Below are positions 15,930 to 26,606 of a stretch of DNA of 64,000 nt, one piece after another (the first letter of the stretch is position 1; every line of letters begins with the position of its first letter). A program made the position numbers and the translations under genes. The notes beneath the pieces are model-generated. The model made no database searches, was not told the origin of the DNA, and saw only the letters and a program-made list of their open reading frames with translations. The stretch comes from Ophthalmolycus amberensis (lineage: Eukaryota > Chordata > Actinopteri > Perciformes > Zoarcidae), in assembly GCA_024529925.1 (NCBI GenBank), contig JAFEUB010001482.1, positions 94,501-158,500 of the forward strand. Reading direction: 5' to 3'.

Positions 15930-16290
15930 AGTTTCACGTCTTCTTGAATACAGCATGATGTTCATTTAGTACACGATGGTCCATTTAGAGTCAAACAGAC
16001 CATAGAGCAGGGGATGCTTTAGGGGCGGGGCTTACTGTGATTGTCCGTGTTTTCGGCTCACAACTTTAACCCTTCCAGTGTGTTTTCACTTCATGAAAGT
16101 TAATTGTAAGATTTTGGACGCCGCCAAATTCAGCATTCGGTTTAGCTCCGCCCTCTTGTGTCACTTCTGGTGGCCAAAAAACAAAGATGGCGACGTCTAA
16201 AATGGCAAACTCGAGGATTCAAATTGACAGTCCACACACCAGTGGGTGGCGTCACGGTGACTACGTCCACTTCTTCTTCACAGTCTGTGG
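15930..16290 (+). repeat. Family 1 dispersed repeat, copy 2 (5'-truncated)
   Basis: Homology begins in the 'gtttca.gtcttcttgaatacagcatgatg' block, so about the first 150 bp of the element, including the CTCF-like segment, are missing. It keeps the 'ggtccatttagagtc', 'gatgctttagggg.ggggc', 'atggcgacgtctaaaatgg' and 'gtccacacaccagtgg' blocks. It ends at the typical 'cacttcttcttcacagtctgtgg' terminus at 16290. Confidence 0.85.
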
Positions 16291-18297
16291 TGACAGCCCA
16301 CATGATTTAAGGGTGTTGTTACGATCCCTGCCCAACGCAGCTGGAACCAAAACGCAATTGGGAAACGATTTCACATCCTAATGAGCAATGCTAGTCCTGT
16401 CAGACAAACCGGGATCTCACCAGAAGTCATGTTGCAATGAGAAACACCCATGGGGATTTCAGTCAAGCTGGAGCAAAGTCTCATGGGTAAACATTGTCGA
16501 GGCAGCGTCTCTGTAAATAGAACAGCCCGCTGACATGTACGACGGGGACGGTCTACGGTAGGCCGGGTTGTAGCGGCTCCCAGGGTCCCACCAGCCTACC
16601 ATCAGTCTGAGCTCTGTCTCTTTGTCAGAATCCCTCAGCGTCCCCTCGCCTCTCCAAGCGGAGACGAGCGGAGAGACTCTGACAGCTCGCAAGCGCCTCC
16701 GCTGCACACATCATTGATACTAATGGGGCCGGAGGGCTGGTGCAGTGTGGCATGCGTGTCACTGGGGTGTGTGTGTTTGTGCATATGGGGGAACCAGAGT
16801 CAGGATTACACAAGTGGAGCATGTGCGGGTTTTGCTTTCTGCGGCACGGAGATCAATTCACGCCGCCGCGGCAGAATGCCATGACAACCAGTCTCCTCCC
16901 CGTCACCATCTGCCTCCTCTGTGCCAATTTGTCACGGCACATCCGAGTGTGGCCGCGCCCTCGTTTAACATTGAGCGAGAGCACGACCCGGGGAGGAAAG
17001 GAAAGGGGAGGAATAAGGATCGCTGACGGAGACCGCGGCCCTCGAGGGCCGAACGGGGAGAGAGGTGAACCGGAGTTTATCAGACCAGAGGTACACAGAG
17101 GGGGTCCTGGCGTCTCAGGTGCAAAACTCTGCAACACCCTGGATTTAAATGTGGACCCGCCACATGTCTCCACTTTTTGCCAATCTTCCCCCGTCGGAGC
17201 TTTTTATGCAAAGGCAGGAATCTAAAGAAACGACAAACTGAGACAGCTGCGTTCTCAGTGTGGCACTGTTTCTGAGGAATGTGCTGAAAACACAGGTGCC
17301 AAAAACTAAGTTCCTGCTGATAGGTGGTGGGTGTAGCACAGCATTAATGTGTTCAGGGTTGACATTTACCACGGCCACAACAAGGTACTCTGTGGCCACC
17401 AAATAGCCCCTGTAGGTGGCCCGATGTGTCCCTATTTATTCCTGTCGCTCGCTTTGAAAGCCCTGCGGTGGACGAGGAACCACTGATGTGTGAAGTTTGA
17501 ATGAGGAGTTATCTTTGGGGATGTGATCGGGAGGTCGGCATCAATGCTTTCTAGTCGCCGTTAGCGGTTAGCAGGCGGTGGGCAGCGCAGTCCTGCTGGG
17601 CTAAATAACGGAGCTAACAGCTAACGGTGACTGAGTTTGCGTCGAGTTCCATATGGTGCGTTCAGGCCCAGTAAAAACAAGTATTTAAATATTTGCACCA
17701 TGAAAAACAACTTGGAAAACAATATCAGATTCGCAACAGAATTCACTGGTAAGTGTCTCTGGACCCCATTGAGACGGAGGGCAGGGTTCACTAAGAGCCC
17801 CCCGTGTTTTGCTTTGGTGTACAAAGAACCTTCTTGTTTGTTTTCATGTTACGCATGTGGGCCATGAACAAATGTTCATGCATCCAAAATATGCAGCAAA
17901 GCATGCTTCACTTCTGGTGGGAGGGACACAGTGCCGGCATTGTCAAGTGAGTGGGTGACAAGGTATGAAAGCAATGCCACTCAGCCTCCGTCTCCCTCCC
18001 TCTCTCCCTCCCTCTCTCTCTCTCTCTCTGTCCCTCTGTCACTCTCATTTTTTGGCACCATAAGACTTCTATTCAACTCAGCGGTCTGATCATGTTTCAC
18101 GGCCGTGCACCCGCTTTGACTGCCGTTCTGTCCCATTTCACCCCCTTTGATGCGTCTTTGTGTCATCAACAACGACAGGCAGGAAATGGATGTCCACATC
18201 GGGGGGGCCCTCAAGCCACCGCGGTGCCAGCGATCCAGTTCCAACACCTCGCTCCCGTGGGCTCAACCTTCTCACCGAAACCATCGCGCATTGTCGT
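16291..18297. other. Unannotated stretch
   Basis: No gene was recognised. A CT-rich low-complexity tract lies at about 17989-18030. Several overlapping frames in 16740-17225 lie in GC-rich sequence and show no domain. Confidence 0.45.
17989..18030. repeat. CT-rich low-complexity tract
   Basis: An imperfect (TCCC/CT)n tract ending in about nine CT dinucleotides. Confidence 0.9.
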
Positions 18298-18316
18298 CCC
18301 CCCCCCCCCCCCCCCC
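18298..18316. repeat. Poly-C tract, C19
   Basis: An uninterrupted run of 19 C residues, followed by GCGCGC. Confidence 0.96.
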
Positions 18317-18811
18317 GCGCGCTGTCAGCAAAGAGCGCCGCAGAAGTGGTGGGCTTCTATTCACTTTGACCGACTCACAATCCTCCACAATGGCCCCCGT
18401 GTTGCACATGTGCAAGGCCAGCCAAACGAGGGATCACGGCACAATGGCGGCGCTTTGAAAAGGGGGCATGAATAAAGAGATAGCCCAACGAGAGCGTTTG
18501 CAGCGCCAAATCGCTGCAAATAAAAGCTCATGGGGACACAAAAAACAATGCTTTCCATAAAGTATGTCTACGAGTCCATTTGTCTACCTGGCCGTGGTGT
18601 GTGAGGCCGAGCTGTGATTGAAAGCTCTCCAGAGTCGTTTTGGCACTTTGGAAGAGCACTTGAAAATCAGGACCTGCACTGGATGCAATCAGGTACGGGT
18701 GTAATAAGGGGAAGGCCATTAGCAGCTCTCTCTCTCCATTATTGTGGCCAATCTCACAGGTGAACTTGGATTTATAGCTGACCCGAAGTACTGTGTGGGT
18801 TTATTTTTCTT

Positions 18812-18814
<3 letters not shown>

Positions 18815-18844
<30 letters not shown>
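18815..18844. repeat. (AT)15 microsatellite
   Basis: 30 bp of alternating A and T. Confidence 0.97.
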
Positions 18845-18847
<3 letters not shown>

Positions 18848-19075
18848 AATATATACAATCCTGGAGTTGCATTCATTGCCTTCATCCGACGAACACTGAA
18901 AGTATTTTTGAGATTGAGGTCAAAACAGCTGAAGTTGGTGATATTAATGGTGTGTGCGATTCAAAAAGAAAAAAAAAATCCTGAACTTACAGTCCAACGA
19001 TCCAACGATCCCTCACACTTCTCCCAGGAAGTGACCTCAGCAGGACGGGCGTCTCGGAGGCGGGGTTTTGAAGAT

Positions 19076-19099
19076 GGGGGGGGGGGGGGGGGGGGGGGG
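19076..19099. repeat. Poly-G tract, G24
   Basis: 24 G residues without interruption, the longest homopolymer in the window. Confidence 0.96.
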
Positions 19100-19771
19100 T
19101 TGGTGGGGCGTCAGGGGTTGGAACCCCCCTTTGAGGTTCTCCCTCTAAGAACGTTGAGTCTTCAACAAACTTCCTGTGGGAGCAAACAGAAAAAAGAAAG
19201 AACTTGAGCGAGGACACAAGAGGAACAGCTGCACTGCACACAAACACAGAGCTGAACAACCTCGGGGCCTTGTATCTTTTGCCTAAACGGGGCCGCTGAC
19301 CCCCCAGAGCCCCCGCGTAGAGGGGCTCAATCTCCTCTTAGTGTGATCTCCTCAGTAACTCTGCTGTCATAACATCACAGCTAACACCAGCAGAGAGGCC
19401 ATAAACAGAGCCAGATGTTACAGGCCCAAAGGAGTTTTACTTCCTAATATCAGTGTGAATACTATAAGACTGTGTACTGTTGTATTAATATGCCAATGTA
19501 TCCATGTTTTGTTTGATTTTACTTTTGAATGTGTACATTTGCTGAAATATACACAAACATGATGTCAAAGTCTTGAGTTCATGATTATTCAGTTCTCGTG
19601 TCGAAACCTCCGCCCACTCGCTTTGTTTAAACCAAATGCTAAACTTGTTTCCATAACAGAAACATAACATAACATGATGTCTGCAGCAAAGAAGAACACC
19701 GCTCTGAACAGAAAGAGCATTCAAACCAGATTGGTAGACAGGTATCAGTGTGCAGGTGGACCGGCTTAAAC

Positions 19772-20185
19772 AGACGGCGACCTCAGCTTCTGTGAGGCCA
19801 AAGCTGAAGAGCCTTCAACCTGCATTCTCTCTAGTGTCCACCAGGGGGCGACTCCTCTGGTTGTATAGAAGTCTATGAGAAGATGACTCTACTTCTCTCT
19901 TGATTTATTCCCTCAGTAAACATTGTAAACATGAGTTTATGGTCTCAATCTCTAGTTTCAAGTCTTCTTCAATACAGCATGATGTTCATTTAGTACATTA
20001 TGGTCCGTTTAGAGTCAAACAGACCATAAAGCAGGGGATGCTTTAGGGCGGGGCTTACTTTGATTGACAGGTCGCTACCTGAATCATATACGGACTCCTC
20101 GGAAGTCCAAATATGGTCACTCTAGTTCACTGGTTGTAAAAAAACAAGACGATGGGTGACGCCCGACAACACAAGTCCACTTCAT
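19772..20185 (+). repeat. Family 1 dispersed repeat, copy 3, with CTCF-like core
   Basis: This copy carries the family 5' part, with CCACCAGGGGGCGA at 19838-19851, then the 'gttgtatagaagtctatgag' block. The 'gtaaacatgagtttatggtc', 'ggtccgtttagagtc' and 'gatgctttagggcggggc' blocks follow, and then 'ttgattgacaggtc'. The 3' end is shortened and more diverged ('gggtgacgcccgacaacac'). It is non-coding. Confidence 0.86.
19838..19851 (+). promoter_or_regulatory. CTCF-like motif within family 1 copy 3
   Basis: CCACCAGGGGGCGA matches the vertebrate CTCF core CCASYAGRKGGCRS at 13 of 14 positions. It is preceded by TGT, close to the usual upstream TGG. It is in forward orientation. Binding is inferred only. 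Confidence 0.5.
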
Positions 20186-20493
20186 GATCTCAACCTACAA
20201 AATCATTTACAGCCGTCTTGGTAACGCTTGTTTTTTTTCCTTAGAGGCTTCTCAGGCGTCATACCATTCGTTATGGTTGCTTGTAACTTTTTTTCCACCC
20301 AAAATTCTTCTTTTTAAAACTTTCAGCATCTGCCTGAAGCTCGTCTCGGCTCTCGAGAGACTCATTCATGCAGCACAGCCGCTCTGTCGTTAGCTCACCT
20401 CTCCAACTGTACTGTCATCTTAGAACCGTCCTCCCCGTAGAAAAGGAAACATGAGATGAACTTCCCGTAAATCCAGTTTTGCAAGTACAGCAA

Positions 20494-20515
20494 ACACACA
20501 CACACACACACACAC
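20494..20515. repeat. (AC)11 microsatellite
   Basis: 22 bp of alternating A and C. Confidence 0.96.
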
Positions 20516-20633
20516 GTTGTCTCTGATGACCAGTGGTGACTAATGGCAAGTGGTTCATTGATTTTCTGTAACTAAGCTCACCTCCTACACACATAAACCT
20601 AGACCCTCCTGGTACACAAATGAGGATTTGAGA

Positions 20634-20645
20634 GGGGGGGGGGGG
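20634..20645. repeat. Poly-G tract, G12
   Basis: An uninterrupted run of 12 G residues. Confidence 0.93.
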
Positions 20646-22599
20646 CTGTGACAGAGCCATTCCTCACATCCTGAGCAATAGCTAAAGCCCGTCCAGCTCG
20701 CTGACTCACAGCACAGCAGATGAGCTGCATTGCTTCCCCCCCCCCCCTCTCTGAATGAGGCAGCTGACTGCAGCTGCTGTGAGCTCAACGCCACCGCTGA
20801 CTCCCGCCGCGGCTTCATGAAGCCACGAAGGCCCGTAAACACTTAACAACCGCGGCCTTCTGCAAATCAAGAGGAGCGGAGGCTACGGACAGCATGCGTG
20901 GCCGGTCGGTGGAGAAGGCTGATGGACGACGTGCTAAGACGACACCGGGTCTCCGTCACCGGGAAGTGGCTGCCTGGCGCAGTAAAGAGAGAGTGATGTC
21001 ACCTCTGTTTGAGAATGACTCGGCTCCATTACGCACAAACCGCTGACCACTTCCTCCCACATCAGTCCCAGTGCGGACAGGCCACAGCTGTTTCTCTTGT
21101 CAACAATCACCAGCGTCAATAGGGCTGGGAGATAAGGTCCAAATCGATATCACACTCTTAATAAAAAGGTTTTTTTTCCACAGCTTCGATGCTTCTTGTT
21201 ATAGATTCGAAAGGCTGCGTTCACACCAAATCATGCGATGCGGCGATTAGCTGCAGGGTGTGTGCGCCGGTGTGGAACTGTCACTTAAATGGCTCATTTG
21301 TGTTATGTCATGTTGTGAAGCTTACCCCCCCAATGTAGCACAAGTAGACATCCTATTGCACAATTACTGTTTTCCGTCAGAGCGTTTTTTATGATCTTGA
21401 CATTTCCAACCACACTTGAAGGCATCTTCATTCATTTCACAAGCAGTTAGACACAGTTCACAAACAGAGTGACTGTTCATTGTTGCAGGAAAACACGCCA
21501 ACAAATTCCCCAGAGGATCGCTCCAACAAGCGTCCACGTAGTCAGCTGGTGCACACTCCTGGGCAGGTTGGGTGCTTGAGTTTCGTTTGTTGCCCTCATA
21601 GTTGGTTTTTAAACTTTCCTGTACCTGGGTTCTTTTCATGCCTTCCTATGGGTCTTAAAAAGAAACATCTGAATCAGCAGCTCAGACTTCTCTAGTACAA
21701 AGTCATCTAAGATAATCAATTTAAGCTCTTCAGCACAGGTTTTTCATCTAAATTAGCTTGAAATCATGAAGTAGGACATGATCACAGGATATGATCACAC
21801 CATGATTACCTCCACTGAAAGTTGATACGAAATGATTTCCCATCCCAGAGAACCAAAGTCTTAAAAACAGCATGCAGACTGGATAAGCAACACGATGACC
21901 AGCTGCTGGCGCAGAGGTTGGGCAGATTAGAGCAGATTCAGTTAAAGAGGGAACACTCGGTGGCCTTGTGTCGTCCGTTGGCCGTGAAAGCTAACAGCTA
22001 ACCATGAGGCTGAGACGTTATGTTGTTTTGATCCCCCAAGAGTAGGTTCCAATATGGATCTCAGCGCATGAGATCAGCTGGTGGGATTGCTATCAAGCTC
22101 TGTAACTTCAGCTGCCGGGGCGATTAGACTGGGTGCTCGTATAACGCATGGGAGATGAAGGATGATGTTGCCGTGATTGTTTCACAGCCACACTGCGATC
22201 ATTGTGCCCCAGCGTCAGCGGCGTCCTATCATTTCTAATCTCATTTTCTAGAAATAGTCCCGCAGAGAGGCCCCCTCATCCCATCCTAATAGTTTTGAGG
22301 TGAGCCCCATTAACCAAATGAGCTTTTCTGGAGCACAACATTCCTATTATTAACAACACTCATACGATCCCTCATGTCCTCTGAACGTGCACCGTGCGCT
22401 TCCCCCAGCAGACTGCATGCACCGCCCGGGCAACATCACACTTTTAGGATATTCAACCTCCCCAGAGCAAATTTTGGCAAACTCCTTCCCTTCCAGAAAT
22501 TACCCGTAAACCCCGTAAACAGATACATCCCACGCAGACTGACACACCGCATTCCCATCTCCACTCCCACCACGCAGGATATTTCCCTGGAGGCCTTGC

Positions 22600-22870
22600 A
22601 GCGCTCACTGGCTTGTGGTGGTGATCAATGGCCCCTGGCCGCGGGCGTCAGGGGGGCCCTGGGCTCCGAGAATGGAGGTATTAATAATGCAAGGTCCAGG
22701 CCCGTCATATTCTCCATTAGCTCGGAGGAGGCGGGAGGCCCAGCGGCTGATTGATTAGTAATTAGATTAATTGCAGTCTTTTAGAAAAGGAGGAGAACGT
22801 AATAGACTTGAAGCCCGCGCGGCTGACAAATATCCACCGAGGCTATTTATAAAAAATTTAAAAAATACTT
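22600..22870. promoter_or_regulatory. Candidate cis-regulatory element, homeodomain-site cluster
   Basis: A repeat-free segment with dense homeodomain-type words. TGATTGAT at 22748-22755 is a PBX/HOX-type site, followed by TAATTAG and GATTAATTG up to about 22773. A MEF2-type CTATTTATAA lies at 22843-22852. Further TAAT words lie at about 22680. Such packing is typical of developmental enhancers, but no conservation could be tested and AT-rich DNA gives such words by chance. Confidence 0.25.
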
Positions 22871-23167
22871 CTCAGATTAGGAATCTCTCGTCTGGTCTCC
22901 TCTGAGATGAGATGAGGGTACAATTCAGGACAGAGAAGCCAGAGTCTGTGTAATAAACAAGAATTCAATCAAAGTCCAACCCACTGTATAATAAAGCTGT
23001 GCTTACTTTCTACATATTACTTTCAAACTGTCTAATAAATTGCTCAATTCTCTGCTGGCCTCTCTCTACAATGCACTAGCGTACAAAGGAAAACAACTCC
23101 GCTGCACCGCCCACACTGCTAACCGAAGAAGACACTCGGGTTATTTGCCGTTTTCATTCGAGACAAT

Positions 23168-23185
23168 CCCCCCCCCCCCCCCCCC
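23168..23185. repeat. Poly-C tract, C18
   Basis: An uninterrupted run of 18 C residues. Confidence 0.96.
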
Positions 23186-24090
23186 AATCGCACAGTTGTG
23201 TCTTGTTAGCCGTCGCTATCTGGGAAACATGACATGATAAGGCCCACTGCTCTCCAGTTTTCATGTAATGCGTGTAATGATAGTGTTGCTGAACACAAGC
23301 GTTCGCTAAAGGGTGCAGAGGTGTGGGAGATGGAGTTCAGACCTAATCTCCCCCGTGGCCCTTTTGGAGATGAAACTAATAAAACGCACATCAAAGCTGT
23401 GGCACACACGTTGGGAGTCTGAGCGGGAAACTAAAAAGGTAAAGCTGCTGAATGCATCTGCAAAAATATTCATCAATATCTTCTCTTCCACAAAACGGGC
23501 TTCCTGCTAAACCTCAAATGTTGTTTAGGACACTATAGTTCTTCTAAAAATGAGTTCGGAATGAAATTAGATCGTCAGTATTCCGAACTGATACTTGATT
23601 AAAAATCAATTAGTGCAATTGTATAACCTCCAACATAATAAATGTGATGCATGTTTTTGTTCGAGGACACGTTTATTGTGGAATTGATGGGACTAAAGCC
23701 GCAGTCTGTGGGTAGTGGCTCTACTTAATTTCAATTACCAAAGCACGAGTCTCTTGGTCAAAACGTGTTTTGGAACATGTCCAGCCTGATATCGAAAAGA
23801 TTGGAGAACACTCAATTAAAACTGGCATTAGGCTCGGAAATAAGGTTCATCCCAGCGCTGTATCAACACCGCTGCTGCAATTATTCCTGTCAAAATCACG
23901 TCTCCGTTCACAGGCACGGGTGTTTGTTTGCCGAGTACATTGGTGTGGCCGCTCTAATTACATAAATAGCCTCACACTATTGAGGGGATGAAGCCTTCCA
24001 AATTGGGGGCTGCGTTGTTTGTCTCGGCATGCTTGTCTCGACGATGGCGAGTCGTATCCTGGTCTGCTGGCTCTCGCCAACCTCTCGGGT

Positions 24091-24109
24091 GGGGGGGGGG
24101 GGGGGGGGG
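24091..24109. repeat. Poly-G tract, G19
   Basis: An uninterrupted run of 19 G residues, preceded by GGGT. Confidence 0.96.
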
Positions 24110-26572
24110 ATGGGCTTGTCCCAGCGCCCCATTGGTATGTTTAGTGCAACAACCGTGCCACTTTCGATTTCTGGAAAGTAATGATTCATTTCTGAGAAGC
24201 CTGTAGAAGACTTTGGCCCAACTGCAATAATTACAAGAATGCAGCCCGTTGTCAATGTCACATCTCTGACACGATGTCGTGATCCCGCCAATTTAGGGCT
24301 TCGCCAACATGGGGCCTGGTTTTTTGGACGACTTATTGCATGTCATGAATCATAAGGAGACTGGTCCTTATCACCATCTTTGACAGGGAGATGGGTCTTA
24401 ATGCTTACTTGTCAGAAATGAGCTCTTGAAGGGGCTGTCAGGATGGAGTGGAATATTAGAGCCGTTAATTATTCTGCGTTTCCATCCTGCTGGGAGGCAG
24501 TTCAGAGTCAGTCCCTCATATCTGACAAAACTCCTCTCGGCTCGGCTCCACTGCTGCTGCTGCAGCGAATGTCTAAAGATGGAGCTTTGTTGGACTGCCA
24601 ACACTGAAATATGTTGGCACATCATCCCCAGAGGACAATAGAGCGAACACATTTCATCCAGCATTCAGAAACTGTCAAGGGTTGCCGTTGGCCTTCAGAT
24701 GCCTTCAGGACTTCGATCGGAGACACAAAAACGTCAGGAAGTAAAATATCATCGAACTTTGAGAATCTGACCAAAATCCTGAAACCCCCCCCAAAGAAAC
24801 AAACTCAAACCCCGTTATGTTGATAATTCTGAGAGAAAGCAGATGTGATTGCCCAAATATGTCGTCCATGTCACCTTTGGATTGGTCCCAATGCTGAATT
24901 CTGAGAGAAGTAAAGACATGTACCCAACTGAAGGTAATGCCAAATAAGCAGACATGCACCCTGTGTCCACCCGATACCTCGCAAGAATCACGGGATCACG
25001 TGACACACGAAAATCCATCTCGTCAGGCTTCAAGAAATGTGTTTTTTGGGCGGCGAGCCAGTGCACGAACCAATCTTCATCCTGTGAGGATCGACTGGCA
25101 GCTTCGGACGGAGCTCAGGTGTGTGTGAGACGACACGGAGAGGCGACCGTTGGTTCAAAACAACAATGGCGGCTCCTCAAGGAGGTTGGCGTGGATGCTG
25201 CTATGGCATCAATTATACCAGGACTGGAGAGTATTTCCTCATTGAAAGAAGAGCAAAGAACTGCCACTGAAGGCTTTTCATAATGGAAAAAGACGTTTTT
25301 GCTCCCAACTCCCTTTGACAGATGGTTCAGCCAATCATCTGCCGAGGGTTTAAAGTGTCTGCCCTTTTTCCAATTCCCAATGACGGCTTCTCAGATCGTT
25401 CAGGTGGGTCAGGGTTAGGGGCCGGTACTGCTGTAAGGTTTCTCTATCGTCACTGAGAGACAAATAAAGATGACTTCTGGACTATAATCTCTTCATGTTG
25501 TAATTACTAAAAAGACAAATAACAAAATGCAAGATCCTATTATGCAGATTAATATTTGTGTTTTTGCATTCAGTTCAGTCAGTCTTTGTCTGTACCTGCT
25601 TTCTCTCCTCCTCCTCCTCCTCCCAGCCCCTGTGGCTCACTGCAGTGGCGACATGCTGTGTTAAGTGAAAGCGACCCTGACTCGTCCTTTTTCCAAACCG
25701 CTCTGGCTGGTGCCCCATTGTTTTCCCCTCCGCCGGCGGTTGACAACTGGCCTTTTCAGCCGCGGCGCTCTGCGGCGTGAACTCTGGCCTCGCGGTGTCG
25801 GCCTCTCGCCTCTGTCTCTCCGCCAACACGGGGGCCAGGTCCAAAGCCACACAGGGGGGGGAGGGAAAAAAAAGTGCACACTTGCACCTTTTTCTTCCTG
25901 CGGCATTGGTTTTGAATTGCAGCAGAAATTGTCCTGGCGCAAACTGTTCTAGAATAAATGGAGGCAGTCCTCAAGAGGTTAAAATAAACCTACTTTTGGT
26001 TTGGTTGCGTCGCGCAAGTTAAACTCCTGCATAATATTGTTTACAGTTAAAAAGGGGTCTAAAATTTGAAATTCAATGAAGATGCAAACGATTTCCAAGC
26101 AATCTTCCCTTGAACGTGCTCTGCAAACTCTGACAGATGAAGGCACAATCGCTAACCTAATAGATGAGCTGCAGCCGCGGCGCAGACAACACGATTAGAT
26201 TGTGTTCATACTTGAATCCTTTATCAAAAAGCTGTGATATTCCACGAAAACAAAAACGCTTGTACCTGCAGTGTTTCAACAGAGGTGGGCTGCTCTTATC
26301 ATCCTCACTGAATAGGACTGGGGCCCACAATGTAATAGCCCGGCAGCGTGCTCATAAATCACCTGAAGAGGCTGCATGCCACATGCACTGACACTCCCAA
26401 TCTGCCAACCTGTGTCTTTATTAAAGCGCACATTATACTGAAGGGTGCCTTTTCTCCCCACAGTCGCTCGGCTATAAACACCTCAGCTCGTATGTATTTA
26501 TGCAAACACAAGCATACAAATACTTTCCTCTGCAGGCACAAATACATTTATCTGAGCTTCTATATTCAGAAA

Positions 26573-26579
<7 letters not shown>

Positions 26580-26606
<27 letters not shown>
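26580..26606. repeat. (TG)n microsatellite
   Basis: About 13 TG dinucleotides directly after a short AT run. Confidence 0.96.

Larger units (their letters stand above)
18317..19771. other. Unannotated stretch with simple repeats
   Basis: No gene was recognised. It contains (AT)15 at 18815-18844 and G24 at 19076-19099. The rest is mixed sequence with no assigned feature. Confidence 0.45.
20186..22599. other. Unannotated stretch
   Basis: No gene was recognised. It holds (AC)11 at 20494-20515, G12 at 20634-20645 and a C run at about 20737-20747. At about 21210-21250 a 'gcgttcacaccaaatcatgcgatgcgg' stretch resembles a short repeat common in fish genomes, but the match is from memory and weak. 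Confidence 0.4.
22871..26579. other. Unannotated stretch
   Basis: No gene was recognised. Simple repeats are C18 at 23168-23185, G19 at 24091-24109 and a CTC-rich tract at about 25602-25625. The parts 23760-24060 and 24300-24540 are repeat-free and look like ordinary or conserved non-coding DNA. Confidence 0.4.
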
